Shown one piece after another: positions 1 through 10,726 of a stretch of DNA of 64,000 nucleotides; position 1 is the first letter of the stretch, and every line of letters begins with the position of its first letter. The stretch lies in NCBI RefSeq assembly GCF_046630445.1, contig NC_092340.1, positions 365,594,001-365,658,000 of the forward strand, in the 5' to 3' direction. The translations under genes were made by a program, and so were the position numbers. This DNA is from Rutidosis leptorrhynchoides (taxonomy: Eukaryota > Streptophyta > Magnoliopsida > Asterales > Asteraceae). Below the pieces are notes generated by a model that saw only the letters and a program-made list of their open reading frames with translations, searched no databases and was not told where the DNA came from.

Positions 1-993
1 TAATCATTATTAATTATTAGGTTAATTAATTTGAAGATAGGTTCGACAGACTCCAATGAGTTGTCACTCAATTAGACAATACCCCCCATCTATTAATAGT
101 CAATAGTTCAATTTCCACAAGTGTCGGTCTTTTGCCCAAACCTTAATTATGGTACAAAGCCCAATTACCCAATTTTAGTAATTAGCCCATCATCATGATT
201 ACTTCGTTTTAAATAAGCATAATAATAACTTAGCTACGAGACATTAATGTAAAAAGGTTGAACATAACTTACAATGATTAAAAATAGCGTAGCGTTACAC
301 GGACAGAATTTCGACTTACACACTCAAACGATCTCTATAATAAATCTTATTATTATCATAATTTAAAATTAAAATTAAGATTATTGTTATATCTTATTAA
401 GTTAACATTATGATAGAGATATAGAATATAGATATTGATAATTGATATAGATATTTGATCGGATAAAAAAAAGGATAGAAAAGTTCTCTTCAAATTTATC
501 GTAAATCATCGCTTTTATAGCGAAATTAGAATTGAAATTTTCATTTACGACCCCTGAACTATGCTCAATTAACAACTTTTTATTATTTAATATTATTCTT
601 ATTATGAATTATTTAAATATTATATTTTATTCTTGTGCATAGTTGACTCGTAATTTTTACACCGTTGCGTCGAGCGCTGAAAGTTGGTTCATGCCTCGGT
701 TCCGGATTTTCGAACGCCCTTTCGTACAATTTTATATCGTGTACTTTGCGTTTTGTAACTTGTACTCTTGTCATTTTTAGACGTTCTTCATCAATAATTT
801 GAACCTTTTTGATTGTATCTTGTACTTTTGAGCTTTTTGGACCTTTGCGTCTTCAAATCTTCGTTTTCGCCTTTTGTCTTCGCACTTATTTAAAATAAAC
901 GAATATTACTCGAAAATGGAACAATTGCAACTAAAATCTTGTCTTTCTTGGGGGATTTTGCTATGAAATATATGTTCCTTTTTAGCCTTATCA
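1..993 (-). repeat. G1 3' LTR, partial
   Basis: Near-identical to 7707-8699. It ends in TTATCA at 993, so the minus-strand LTR begins TGATAAGG. About 834 bases of this LTR lie outside the window. Confidence 0.95.
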
Positions 994-1008
994 ATATCCC
1001 CACACTTG
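994..1008 (-). other. G1 polypurine tract
   Basis: On the minus strand this reads AAGTGTGGGGATAT directly before the 3' LTR, the expected plus-strand primer position. The same motif abuts the 3' LTR of G2 at 39097-39111. Confidence 0.8.
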
Positions 1009-2060
1009 AGCGTTGCTTGTCCTCAAGCAATACAGTCTTGAAATAATATAATACATCACACGAATCACTTCTTTATTCTTCACACTTTGTACATCAGTGA
1101 TTTTGATAGAGCGGTATAAACAATGATATTAACAATAGAACCATGGTTAAAGGTGGGTGTGTCATCCACAGTTGCCTCGGGTTTAGGTCAACGACACTTG
1201 CAATCAAATAGCCGATTTACTTTCGGTTTCCAAAGCAAAGTGCACATTTGAAAGGCGGTTTACAGTCCCACATGACTATAAAAATTTAGATCCTTTAGGA
1301 AATAGGATCTTTATGAAAACATTTGATCTTTTGAAAATTCAATCTAGCTTTTACCCTAGATAAGTTTTCTGATTTGATCCACCATTGGTGTTGCAAAATA
1401 TATTTGTGGATCAATATTTTGGCTAAAAATATTTAGGTTCGTGTAATCCACTGCTATCCCGGTATCGGAAAGCACACATCCAGTTTACTTGTTCCGTATA
1501 TTACCTTTCGGCAAACTACCGTCCGGTTGTAAAGGAAAGCGATGAACAAGAAATTGTTAAGGCAATGTCCCGTGACATGCAGATGATTATGGTCTTTTAA
1601 CGTGTCGGATGCTAGAACTATCCTTGGTAGGAGCGATAGTAAAGATCATCCTATGATTTTTCGGTCTGGCACAAGGTCCTGTCTCCGACCATGCTATGCA
1701 ACCACGTTCTTACGGTTGACACCCGATTTGGTTCAGGTGACCTAATGAATTCCAGGTGAATTCCTAGGATTTTACGTTCAATGGTAATGAACGCATTGAA
1801 AATGGATTTTCAGAAAACAAATTGGTTTGTAATTTTGATCAAAATATTTTCTCGTTCATGCTCGAGTTTAGATATCATCGAATTCCATGAGTTTGAATTC
1901 TCAATCTTTAAGGTCAATCTCTAGGATTGAGTATTATCAGTCTTAAAAGCTGATTTTTAATCTTTAAGGAGATTATCCTTTCTGGGGATCTGATTCATTA
2001 GTCTTATCAAGCTAATTTGCACGGTGCCTCCCCATTGTACGAGATAAATCCTTCTCATGG
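1009..2060 (-). other. G1 3' non-coding region
   Basis: No frame I can support. Parts align with G2 38170-39096 in the opposite orientation, for example the stretch around 1490-1700 with 38470-38720, so the region is conserved between the two families although apparently non-coding. Confidence 0.7.
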
Positions 2061-2267
2061 TTAGGATAAATCTGACCACTTGGTGACCCTGTTTGATGCT
2101 GAGGTCCGTGGATTTCCTGCTGATTTTAGAGATGACTTTTCTAGATTTTTCGTCAACCTACAGCTGGTCTGGACGACAACTTCTTGACCTAAATCAAGAA
2201 GCGCGTGTCTTTTTCGGAAGACTTTACTTCCTTTTAATGATGGAATTGATTCATCGTGTAGATCCAT
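2061..2267 (-). CDS. Small conserved frame of G1 (68 aa, unknown function)
   Basis: An ATG at 2267 opens a 68-residue frame beginning MDLHDESIPS and rich in Lys, Arg and Ser. I recognise no domain, signal peptide or membrane segment. It lies downstream of gag-pro, separated by about 1.1 kb that includes two copies of the TAAGTGTGGGG motif. The same frame occurs in G2 at 37968-38159, in the same position relative to gag and 3' LTR, with few amino-acid changes over about 60 residues, although the LTRs and gag regions of the two families differ widely. G2 ends five codons earlier because TGG has become TAG. Conservation is seen directly. Whether it is a separate protein, an exon, or conserved for an RNA reason is unknown. 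Confidence 0.5.
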   Translation of the reverse strand: MDLHDESIPSLKGSKVFRKRHALLDLGQEVVVQTSCRLTKNLEKSSLKSAGNPRTSASNRVTKWSDLS

Positions 2268-3360
2268 CTCTTCTTTCAAAAGTATTACAATAAATCGGGT
2301 AAAATAGTTAATTTAGTCCAAAACAAAAGCACCTGCAATAAACTTTACACAAACATGTGATAGATAGTTTTTAATTGAATAACTTGGTACATTCTCCCCA
2401 CACTTAGTTTCTTTCTTTGCCTTTTTATTCTCCTTTATTCCATTTTAAATGAATTCAAGCGTTTTAGGTTGTTTCTCAATTTATGTCCTTTCCGAGGTAA
2501 CGATAATTTCGGTATTAACACCTAGTTTTCACCGTTCATAAATATGTATAAACATGATTTTGACTTCATTTAATTGAAAATTTTTCAAATTTTCGCAAAA
2601 TTTGGCAAATAAACCAAGTATAAACCCGAGAGAATTTATAACCCTTCCCCACACTTGAGATCATGCAATGCCCTCATTTGCATGAAATCAGATTCTAATT
2701 ATAAATTCATGAGGGTGATTAGTGTAGAAAAGTGATTAGAAATACCCAGTTTGTAAATTCTAAGCTCATCGAATGATAGATGGCGCGCCTCATCGTTCAT
2801 TCCTTCATTTGTATATCACATTTGTTGTTTTGCGTCTTGTCGTCAAAATCAGTAGCTATTGCTGAACTTAATGTTAGTATTTGAAAGTGCGTTGTTCTAC
2901 CCTGTTTTGTACATAATATAAAATACAAACATATATATACATATTTTTGAAGTTGGGTATATTACCCCACGTTCAAAAATTTATAAAGTCTAATATCTTT
3001 TTGGCATACTTTAGATCAATAAAATTAAAAATAATGATAACAAAATTTGCCGTCCCACCCTCGGGTAAAGCAATTTCGGCTCAACGACCTAGTCTTTAAC
3101 TCATGACGAATTTTAGAAATCATTTTTTTAAACTTAATGAATTAAAGTAAATTTTGTTTTTAAAAACTTAAATTAAAATGCATATTAATTTCATAAAAAA
3201 AAAACTACAAAACAAAAATTCAGAATGGAGGGAGAAAACTAGTTCTTTAGTGTCTGCTAGCGGAAAAGACCAATCGGATTCCATTCTCGGAACTACACGA
3301 GAACAGAACAAATAACTTTTGACAGCATTATCTTTTTAGAACATTCGAATCTCCCCACAC
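2268..3360 (-). other. G1 spacer between small frame and gag
   Basis: AT-rich and without a convincing frame. It contains three polypurine-like motifs on the minus strand (2394-2406, 2645-2658, 3351-3363). The stretch 2640-2800 aligns with G2 37460-37620. Confidence 0.65.
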
Positions 3361-6081
3361 TTAGGTAGCTGTGGTGTTGAAATTGTGATTAACTTCATTG
3401 TCAATTTCTCTTGGTCCATAATCAACTTGCCTATCTGTGACTTTTTCTTTAAGCCAGTGCCCGGCTTCTTCCGTAATATCCCATAATTTAACTAGCTTCG
3501 CCCTTTCTTTAGGCGACAGATTGGATACTAACCGGTTACATAACTTAAAGTTCCCCTTACTTCTAGCATCAATAGCCCGTTTAAAAAGTTTCTTCATTGA
3601 ACTGTTAATAATGGGGTCATTTAATTTCGTATCAATAACGGGGTTCTTTGTTATCATGTCATCATTAGGTGTTACTTCATTTTCCCCACACTTAGGCGTT
3701 TTATTATTATTAAGCACTACCGTTGGAGTTGGTAAAACAACATGGTTCTTACCAATCATTTTTTCTGGTTCAACGGTTTTGGTTGGTGGAGATTTAGACT
3801 TTCGAATCATAAAGGTGATAGATTTGTCACCACTTTTAAGTGTCATTCTTCCATTTCCTACATCAAATAACGCCCCGGTGGACGCAAAGAATGGTCGACC
3901 TAAAATTAGAGGAATGTTTGGGTCCTCTTCTATGTCAATGACAATGAATTCGACTAGAAAGGTTAAATTACCTACTTGAATGGGTAGGTTGTCAGCAATT
4001 CCAACTGGGTGCTTAATGGTTTGATCAAAGAGTCGAACACTCATATCCGTTGGACTTAACTTACCTACACCTAATCTCTTATATAAGGAAAGAGGCATAA
4101 CACTTACACTTGCACCTAAATCTGCTAGTGCATCATACATGACACAATCACTAAGTAGACAAGGAACAATAAATTCACCCGGATCACCTACCCTAGGTGG
4201 AGGTTTTGGTGGAACTGTATTCACCGGGTTTACTTCTACGGCTTTTGTTTCTTGTACTTTCTTATTCTTTTTCTTCTTCTTCTTTCCAGAAGTATCACAA
4301 TCTTTATTACTTATTACTTGCTCATACTCAACTCCTTTTCTTGGAAACGGGATGGGTGGTTTGTATGGTGTCACCACTGGCTTTACATACTCGGGTGGTG
4401 GTGGTGGTGTAACTTCTTCATTGTTACTCACATCTAAAACCTTCCCATCTTCTGGAGCTGGTTTTTCAGAATTTGTTGACACCATATTAACATTCTCTTT
4501 CCGAGGATTTACTTCAGTATTACTCGGTAGCTTTCCTTGTTCCCTCTCACTCATCATGCTAGCAAGAGTACCTACGTGTTTTTCTAGATTCAAAATGGAA
4601 GCTTGTTGAGTTCTTAATGACTGATCAAACCTCTCGTTCGTTTGGGTTTGAGTTTCAATAAATTGTGTTTGAGATTCAACTAGCTTGAATACCACGTCTT
4701 CCATATTTGACTTTTTCTCTTCAGTTTGTTGTTGTGGTTTATATAAGCCAGGTCTTTGTTGATTGAAAGTGTTGTTTTGAGTTGGTTGGTTATTCGGACC
4801 TTGTTGGTTATACCAGTTATTTTTGGGTCCTTTTGGATTGTAAAGAATGTTTTGATTTCGATTGAAGTTTAGCTTTGGCGGTTGATAATTATTTTGATAA
4901 TTATTTCCCGGCCTTTGGTTCATATAGAAAACATTCTCTCGTTGTTCCATGGTTGGTTCAATGTGACAATCTTTCAATAAGTGTGGTCCACCGCATAGCT
5001 CACAACTGATTCGTATTGCGTGAATATCTTTATTCATCTTTTCCATTCTTCTTTCGAACGCATCTATTTTTGCGGAAACGGAATCAAAGTCATGGCTAGA
5101 ATCGGCTCTAGCCGCTTTAGATGATCGAAACATATCTTTTTCTTGGTGCCACTCATGCGAGTGGGAGGCTGTGTTATCAATAATTTTGTAAGCTTCAGTT
5201 GCGGTTTTCTTCATAATGGATCCACCGGCTGTTATGTCGATGTCTTTTCGTGTAGCAACGTTGACACCTTGGTAGAATATTTGTACTATTTGGTAAGTGT
5301 CTAAACCGTGTTGAGGACATCCTCTCAACATCCTTCCGAATCTTGTCCACGCCTCATATAATGTTTCATTTGGCTTTTGTGTGAACGTAACAATTTCTCC
5401 TTGAAGTCTCACGGCTTTAGATGCCGGAAAGAATCTTTGAAGAAATTTTTCAACTAAGACATCCCATGTGTCAATCGCCCCTTCAGGTAACGATTCTAAC
5501 CAATCTTTGGCTTCTCCCTTTAAAGTCCAGGGAAACAACATGAGATAAATCTGTTCATCCTCCACTTCTCTGATTTTAAATAGAGTACAGATCCTATTAA
5601 AGGTTCGAAGATGTTCGTTTGGATCTTCTTTTGCCGTACCACCGAATTGGCATTGATTAGTTACCATGTGTAGGATTTGTCCTTTGATTTCATAATCTGG
5701 AGCATTAACTTCTGGCTTAATAATGGCGTGACCTTGGCCCGTGCGTGTAGCTCTCATTCGGTCTTCCATACTTAGAGGTTCCGCTACTTCCATAATTGAA
5801 TTTTTTGAATTCGAATCACTAGAAGATTCTGATTTAAACGTTTGTAGCTCAGGAGGAATGACTAGTGGTTCAGGATCTTGGAATTGTCCTTGAATATCCT
5901 CCGGGTTCTTAGTTGTGAAGTCGGGTTCAAAAGATGGATTATCGAAAATTTGAATTGGAGTACTTGGTCGACTAGATGACGATTCTAAAGAAAAATCAAC
6001 GGCGACAATATTTGCTAGATGTCTTGATCGAGTTACAGGTGGTGAACGTATGACCGGCGGCGAACGTCTTGCTCGGTGCAT
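3361..6081 (-). CDS. gag-pro: Retrotransposon Gag-protease polyprotein (906 aa, intact)
   Basis: Uninterrupted 906-codon frame with ATG at 6081. Domains in order: Ser/Pro-rich N-terminus (1-100); retrotransposon Gag core at about 145-275, with the plant gypsy signature around FPWTLKGEAKDWLESLP; zinc knuckle at 360-372, C-x2-C-x3-H-x4-C (CELCGGPHLLKDC), a spacing common in Athila/Tat Gag; Asn/Gln-rich linker (380-450); Gln/Thr-rich, possibly coiled segment (460-510); Pro-rich stretch and Lys run (558-608); aspartic protease at about 635-750 with catalytic DLGAS (654-658) and ILGRPF (726-731). Gag would form the virus-like particle and protease would cleave the polyprotein. The chain stops about 110 residues after the protease and no reverse transcriptase follows in any frame. 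The stop codon overlaps a TAAGTGTGGGG motif. An intact frame between near-identical LTRs suggests a recently functional protein. Confidence 0.92.
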   Translation of the reverse strand: MHRARRSPPVIRSPPVTRSRHLANIVAVDFSLESSSSRPSTPIQIFDNPSFEPDFTTKNPEDIQGQFQDPEPLVIPPELQTFKSESSSDSNSKNSIMEVAEPLSMEDRMRATRTGQGHAIIKPEVNAPDYEIKGQILHMVTNQCQFGGTAKEDPNEHLRTFNRICTLFKIREVEDEQIYLMLFPWTLKGEAKDWLESLPEGAIDTWDVLVEKFLQRFFPASKAVRLQGEIVTFTQKPNETLYEAWTRFGRMLRGCPQHGLDTYQIVQIFYQGVNVATRKDIDITAGGSIMKKTATEAYKIIDNTASHSHEWHQEKDMFRSSKAARADSSHDFDSVSAKIDAFERRMEKMNKDIHAIRISCELCGGPHLLKDCHIEPTMEQRENVFYMNQRPGNNYQNNYQPPKLNFNRNQNILYNPKGPKNNWYNQQGPNNQPTQNNTFNQQRPGLYKPQQQTEEKKSNMEDVVFKLVESQTQFIETQTQTNERFDQSLRTQQASILNLEKHVGTLASMMSEREQGKLPSNTEVNPRKENVNMVSTNSEKPAPEDGKVLDVSNNEEVTPPPPPEYVKPVVTPYKPPIPFPRKGVEYEQVISNKDCDTSGKKKKKKNKKVQETKAVEVNPVNTVPPKPPPRVGDPGEFIVPCLLSDCVMYDALADLGASVSVMPLSLYKRLGVGKLSPTDMSVRLFDQTIKHPVGIADNLPIQVGNLTFLVEFIVIDIEEDPNIPLILGRPFFASTGALFDVGNGRMTLKSGDKSITFMIRKSKSPPTKTVEPEKMIGKNHVVLPTPTVVLNNNKTPKCGENEVTPNDDMITKNPVIDTKLNDPIINSSMKKLFKRAIDARSKGNFKLCNRLVSNLSPKERAKLVKLWDITEEAGHWLKEKVTDRQVDYGPREIDNEVNHNFNTTAT

Positions 6082-6781
6082 TCACTGAATATCCTATTAG
6101 TTTTTAAAAAGGAAAGAAAAATTATAATAAGTTATCCAATTAATAGACTTTTCTGATTTTGCCCACGTTTCGAATAGCCAAAAGATGCAGCAGAGGGGCA
6201 GGATTCGTTTGGTCTCAATATAATTGAGTACTGTTTGGCTCCAATAACCCGGTCCACGTACAAATCCAACTATTACTACGAACCAGAAAATTTTGATGTC
6301 TATCAATTTAACCACTTAAAATAAATTTTCGTAATTTTAAGAAATTTAGAGAAGAAGTAGAAAAAATTCTAAGTCCTAAAAACTAGAATGGCGAGAAATA
6401 AGAGAAAAAAAGATTGCGCGTCGAAAAGTGTCGAAAAATAAAAAGGTCGAAAAATAGGCGTCGAAAAATAAAAATAAGAAAGTAGTGCGAAATACGGCGT
6501 CGTAAAATTCTAAAGCACCTAAAACTCAGTCTAAGGAATAAGCACTTAAGGGATTTTACGGCAAAGCCTAAAAATTCTAGAAGTAAAAATAACTATGGCA
6601 AAACTAAACTTAATACTAAAAGTTGCGAATATAGTCTAAAAATCTAAAGGTAATAAAACTAAAAAAAAAAAATTTTATAGACAAAATCTTAAAAATATAT
6701 TTTTTTTATAATTTTTTTTTTTTTTTACGTTTTTTTTTTTTTTTTTTTTTTACGTTTTTGTTTTTGTTTTTTTTTTTTTAC

Positions 6782-6816
<35 letters not shown>

Positions 6817-6848
6817 AAATATAAATTAAAAATATAGCGTTTTAGTGT
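6082..6848 (-). other. G1 5' leader with A-rich tract
   Basis: Untranslated leader between primer site and Gag start. The portion near the ATG (6097-6315) aligns with the G2 leader at 35890-36080, including a stretch reading GTAGTAATAGTTGGATTTG on the coding strand. It contains the homopolymer region described separately. Confidence 0.7.
6716..6815 (-). repeat. Poly(A) tract on element strand, punctuated by CGT
   Basis: About 100 bases of T on the plus strand (A on the coding strand) broken by TACG and one TTTTTG step. Sequencing and replication here are error-prone, so length is uncertain. Confidence 0.85.
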
Positions 6849-6866
6849 TCCCCGGCAGCGGCGCCA
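6849..6866 (-). other. G1 primer binding site (tRNA-Asp)
   Basis: The minus strand reads TGGCGCCGCTGCCGGGGA six bases inside the 5' LTR. It matches the 3' end of plant tRNA-Asp with one mismatch. Confidence 0.85.
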
Positions 6867-6872
6867 AAAACT

Positions 6873-8699
6873 TGATAATGTAGCGTGAGGGTACGAAATA
6901 GTATTATTTTTAATACAAAATACTACAAAATATGACACAAGTTTTATTAATTTACGGATGGGATATACCTAAACCTTGCTACAACACTATAGGCAGTGTA
7001 CCTAATCGTAGAGTAGTGTAGTTTTTAGTAAGTCCGGTTCGTTCCACAGGGAGCTGGTGATACTTACTATATTTTTAACTATATTTATACAAAATATATA
7101 TAATTATATAAGTAGTAATATTATTAAAAAAAGGGGGTTTTACCGTTTAATGACCGGTTTGTCGATTCTATATTTTAAGCGTAAAGATAAATGACGATAA
7201 TTAAAGTGCGTAAAATAATGACAATAAATAAAATGACAGTAAATAAAATTGCGAGTAATAAAATGACAGTAAATAAAGATACGATGAGAAATATAATAAA
7301 AGAATTATGCTTATTTAAACTTCCGTAATCATGATGTTTGACGTGTTGATTTTAATTTATTACCATGGGTTAATTGTCCTTTGTCCTGGTTTATTTGATA
7401 CGTCTATCTGGTTTTTGTCCATAATAGTCCATCGGTCATAAATATAAAGTGCGAGTATCCTCGTCAAATTACCCTTATACCCGAAGTCAAATATTCCAAC
7501 TGATTAAGGATTTAAACTGTGACGCAGTTATCACTTCTGTCAACAATTACACCAGTTATCACTGTATGTAATCCACCCCTGTTTTAATTAGTTTATGAAT
7601 ATTAATTCATCCACTTGATCAGAATGAATAATCAATTACCCAACCCAATTGATTAATTAAATGATTATAACAGATTTCATATGAACATCACTAAATAGGA
7701 CAACCATAATCATTATTAATTATTAGGTTAATTAATTTGAAGATAGGTTCGACAGACTCCAATGAGTTGTCACTCAATTAGACAATACCCCCCATCTATT
7801 AATAGTCAATAGTTCAATTTCCACAAGTGTCGGTCTTTTGCCCAAACCTTAATTATAGTACAAAGCCCAATTACCCAATTTTAGTAATTAGCCCATCATC
7901 ATGATTACTTCGTTTTAAATAAGCATAATAATAACTTAGCTACGAGACATTAATGTAAAAAGGTTGAACATAACTTACAATGATTAAAAATAGCGTAGCG
8001 TTACACGGACAGAATTTCGACTTACACACTCAAACGATCTCTATCATAAATCTTATTATTATCATAATTTAAAATTAAAATTAAGATTATTGTTATATCT
8101 TATTAAGTTAACATTATGATAGAGATATAGAATATAGATATTGATAATTGATATAGATATTTGATCGGATAAAAAAAAGGATAGAAAAGTTCTCTTCAAA
8201 TTTATCGTAAATCATCGCTTTTATAGCGAAATTAGAATTGAAATTTTCATTTACGACCCCTGAACTATGCTCAATTAACAACTTTTTATTATTTAATATT
8301 ATTCTTATTATGAATTATTTAAATATTATATTTTATTCTTGTGCATAGTTGACTCGTAATTTTTACACCGTTGCGTCGAGCGCTGAAAGTTGGTTCATGC
8401 CTCGGTTCCGGATTTTCGAACGCCCTTTCGTACAATTTTATATCGTGTACTTTGCGTTTTGTAACTTGTACTCTTGTCATTTTTAGACGTTCTTCATCAA
8501 TAATTTGAACCTTTTTGATTGTATCTTGTACTTTTGAGCTTTTTGGACCTTTGCGTCTTCAAATCTTCGTTTTCGCCTTTTGTCTTCGCACTTATTTAAA
8601 ATAAACGAATATTACTCGAAAATGGAACAATTGCAACTAAAATCTTGTCTTTCTTGGGGGATTTTGCTATGAAATATATGTTCCTTTTTAGCCTTATCA
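6873..8699 (-). repeat. G1 5' LTR (1827 bp)
   Basis: TG...CA ends (TGATAATG at 6873, TTATCA at 8699 on the plus strand). The right part duplicates 1-993. Segments such as 8370-8600 are reverse-complement relatives of the G2 LTR (33310-33520), so the two LTRs share ancestry in part of their length. Confidence 0.92.
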
Positions 8700-8705
8700 A
8701 TAATC

Positions 8706-9296
8706 AAAGTAGGAGACTTTGTTCCACAAGCTAGTTCAAGACTAGTGAAGTCAATATTTCAAAACAATGAGGTTTTGAAACAAATTGATGCAATTTCACT
8801 ACTTCATGGAATTCTTCCTAGTGAAGAAAGATTAAAGATAATTTCATGTGAAAGTGAAAAGGAATGTTGGGATTCACTATGTTCTCAAGAAGGAGAAAAC
8901 TCTAGGAGTTTAAAGAGTAAAGAACTAGGGAAGGATTTGGAGAAGCTTGGTTATTCTCAAACAAATGGTTTGAATGGAAATGAAGACTTTTGACTCATGA
9001 GTTCTTGGGATAATCTAAATCAAGATGGCCAAAGTGAAGAAGAGGTTGAATCTCCTTTCAAAGAAGAAGATGTCTCAAGCATGGATTGCAAAGAGGTACA
9101 TGTATTCTATCCTTCTAATTATGAAGAATTGTTAGATGATTACAAGACTATTAAATTTGTGTATGATAGTAGTCGTGACAAAGTAAAACTTTTAGAGAAA
9201 GAATTATACAATGTTAGACAACTTAACAAAACCTTAATTGATGAAAACAATGCTTTGAAAAGAAAATTTGAAAGAATGATTATTTGTCATTCATAA
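8706..9296 (+). pseudogene. gag: Copia gag pseudogene, copy A
   Basis: One continuous frame interrupted by TGA at 8991-8993. The first part contains ISCESEKECWDSL, which resembles the 'cESAKEIWDTL' motif of plant Copia Gag; the second (from ATG 8997) is acidic, then Lys/Glu-rich with a predicted coiled coil (KVKLLEKELYNVRQLNKTL). G1 has removed the N-terminus, and no zinc knuckle, protease or polymerase follows. The TGA is shared with copy B at 16253-16255, so gag was already dead before the duplication. Other differences from copy B are single substitutions. Confidence 0.7.
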
Positions 9297-9682
9297 AGAG
9301 GTAAACGTGAAATGAATACGTGTCGCGACTCTAGCAAACACAAGTCATGTAATCAAAGTCCATTGTCAATTATTAGAAGAATTGAGAACATGGGGAAAAT
9401 GGATCAAGCTAACAATTCAATGGTAGAGATATGTCAAGGATTGGGTAATCTTAAAATCAATCAAAACCAATGATCAAAAATGCTAATGAGAATAATCTTC
9501 TCAAAAAGACTTTGTATTAATGAAAGGTTTTTCTTACAAATGCAAAATTGTTTTTGAAAAATGATTTTAAAAGATTAGTGAAGGAAGCTTACTTGCATTA
9601 GGATTGTGTGTTTATGTGAAACTATGTATTGCATGCTAAATATAAGATTGATGCGTTTTGTGTATACTATGTGCATGATTGA

Positions 9683-9683
<1 letters not shown>

Positions 9684-9747
<64 letters not shown>
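9684..9747. repeat. (AT)n(AC)n compound microsatellite, copy A
   Basis: About 36 bases of AT followed by about 28 of AC. Copy B (16946-17017) has a longer AT part. Confidence 0.95.
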
Positions 9748-9949
9748 AATATAGTATATTACGTGCCATTGATGATTAAACATCGGGAGGATGTAATCAT
9801 TCAATGTTAGGAAAGGAAAACTTGTCCTCAAGTATTCAATAGAACCTAAGAATCGTCAAAACGCGCTCAAATAAAGAAGAAGTGAAGTAATAGGTGATCA
9901 GAAGGATCCACGGCAGCATCATGGCTGACCGTATACCCGACCGCAGATT

Positions 9950-10020
9950 CCTGTCCTGTACGTGTGAAAATTCCTGCACGGCTAACACCACGGTCGACCG
10001 TGCTTCGACCGTGCGTGGTC
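9950..10020 (+). promoter_or_regulatory. CGACCGTG dyad cluster
   Basis: Contains a perfect 14-base palindrome CACGGTCGACCGTG (9989-10002) and a further TCGACCGTG at 10005-10013 that can pair with its left arm. Before BC inserted, this cluster lay a few dozen bases upstream of the TATA-like TTAAATAAAACC now at 59799. A promoter role is inferred from the same arrangement in the Copia LTR at 14881-14954. Confidence 0.45.
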
Positions 10021-10198
10021 TGATTCTGTTTTAAATGTGACGACCCGGAAATTTCTGACCAAATTTAAACTTAATCTTTATATAATTTCGACATGATAAG
10101 CAAAGCCTGTAATGTTAAGTCTCAAAAAGTTTTGGAACTATATTCGCGTAATCAATTTCCCTTCGACAATTCCCAACGATTCACGAACAATTGTTTGT

Positions 10199-10201
<3 letters not shown>

Positions 10202-10284
<83 letters not shown>

Positions 10285-10295
10285 ATATATATATA
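10202..10295. repeat. (AT)n microsatellite in BC LTR, copy A
   Basis: About 94 bases of AT with one phase break. Equivalent arrays are at 17469-17573 and 55825-55917, all of different length. Confidence 0.95.
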
Positions 10296-10632
10296 TTCAA
10301 ATAAATATAATTTATGTAATACATAATTAATAAAATGTAAGGTTAATATACCAAATCTTATTACAAGTTAAAATATAATTGTTATATTACTTTCATTAAT
10401 ATCAATATCTGTATTACTAACATAATATATATTATATAAAAATTAAAACATATAACTTGTTATTACTAGTATTATTATTAGATACTATCATTATTATTAT
10501 AGATTATGATTATTTATTATTATAGCCTTTAATAATAATATTCTTATTAAAACTATTAATATTACTATAGGCATTATTAATAGGAAATAATATAATTTCT
10601 TATTTTTTTTATCATTTATAATATTAGAATCC

Positions 10633-10725
<93 letters not shown>
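10633..10725. repeat. (ATT)n microsatellite in BC LTR, copy A
   Basis: About 93 bases of pure trinucleotide repeat. The counterparts at 17917-17998 and 56252-56331 are shorter. Confidence 0.95.

Positions 10726-10726
<1 letters not shown>

Larger units (their letters stand above)
1..8699 (-). mobile_element. G1: non-autonomous Athila/Tat-like Ty3-gypsy LTR retrotransposon (left end beyond window)
   Basis: The element reads on the minus strand. Its 5' LTR is 6873-8699; its 3' LTR is cut by the window start and visible as 1-993. The two LTR copies differ at only about two positions over the shared 993 bases (near 149 and 347), so the insertion is recent. Beside the 5' LTR is a primer site matching the 3' end of plant tRNA-Asp, the usual primer for Athila/Tat elements; beside the 3' LTR is the polypurine tract. 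The interior of about 5.9 kb holds one long frame (Gag-protease) and a small conserved frame, but no reverse transcriptase, RNase H or integrase. It sits in Copia-derived DNA; the right flank begins ATAAT, and copy B keeps the uninterrupted site at 15957-15975. Lineage is inferred from primer site, zinc-knuckle spacing and protease motif. Confidence 0.9.
8700..10035 (+). mobile_element. Copia (SIRE/Maximus-like) interior fragment, copy A
   Basis: Near-identical to 15958-17302 (copy B). It starts at the G1 insertion point and ends at the BC LTR. It carries a broken gag, an AT/AC microsatellite, and near its right end a cluster of CGACCGTG dyads (9950-10020). Copia LTR and leader of this copy must lie left of G1, outside the window. 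Confidence 0.8.

Noticed and set aside
3437..4609. Plus-strand frames of 156-180 codons opposite gag-pro
   Set aside because: They are antisense shadows of the conserved Gag-protease frame and have no recognisable domain.
6097..6315. 72-codon minus-strand frame upstream of gag
   Set aside because: Hydrophobic but in the leader; the equivalent G2 leader is not open in that frame.
9575..9769. Frames rich in Tyr-Ile and Cys-Val, also at 10112, 16868, 17379 and 55736
   Set aside because: Translations of AT and AC microsatellites.
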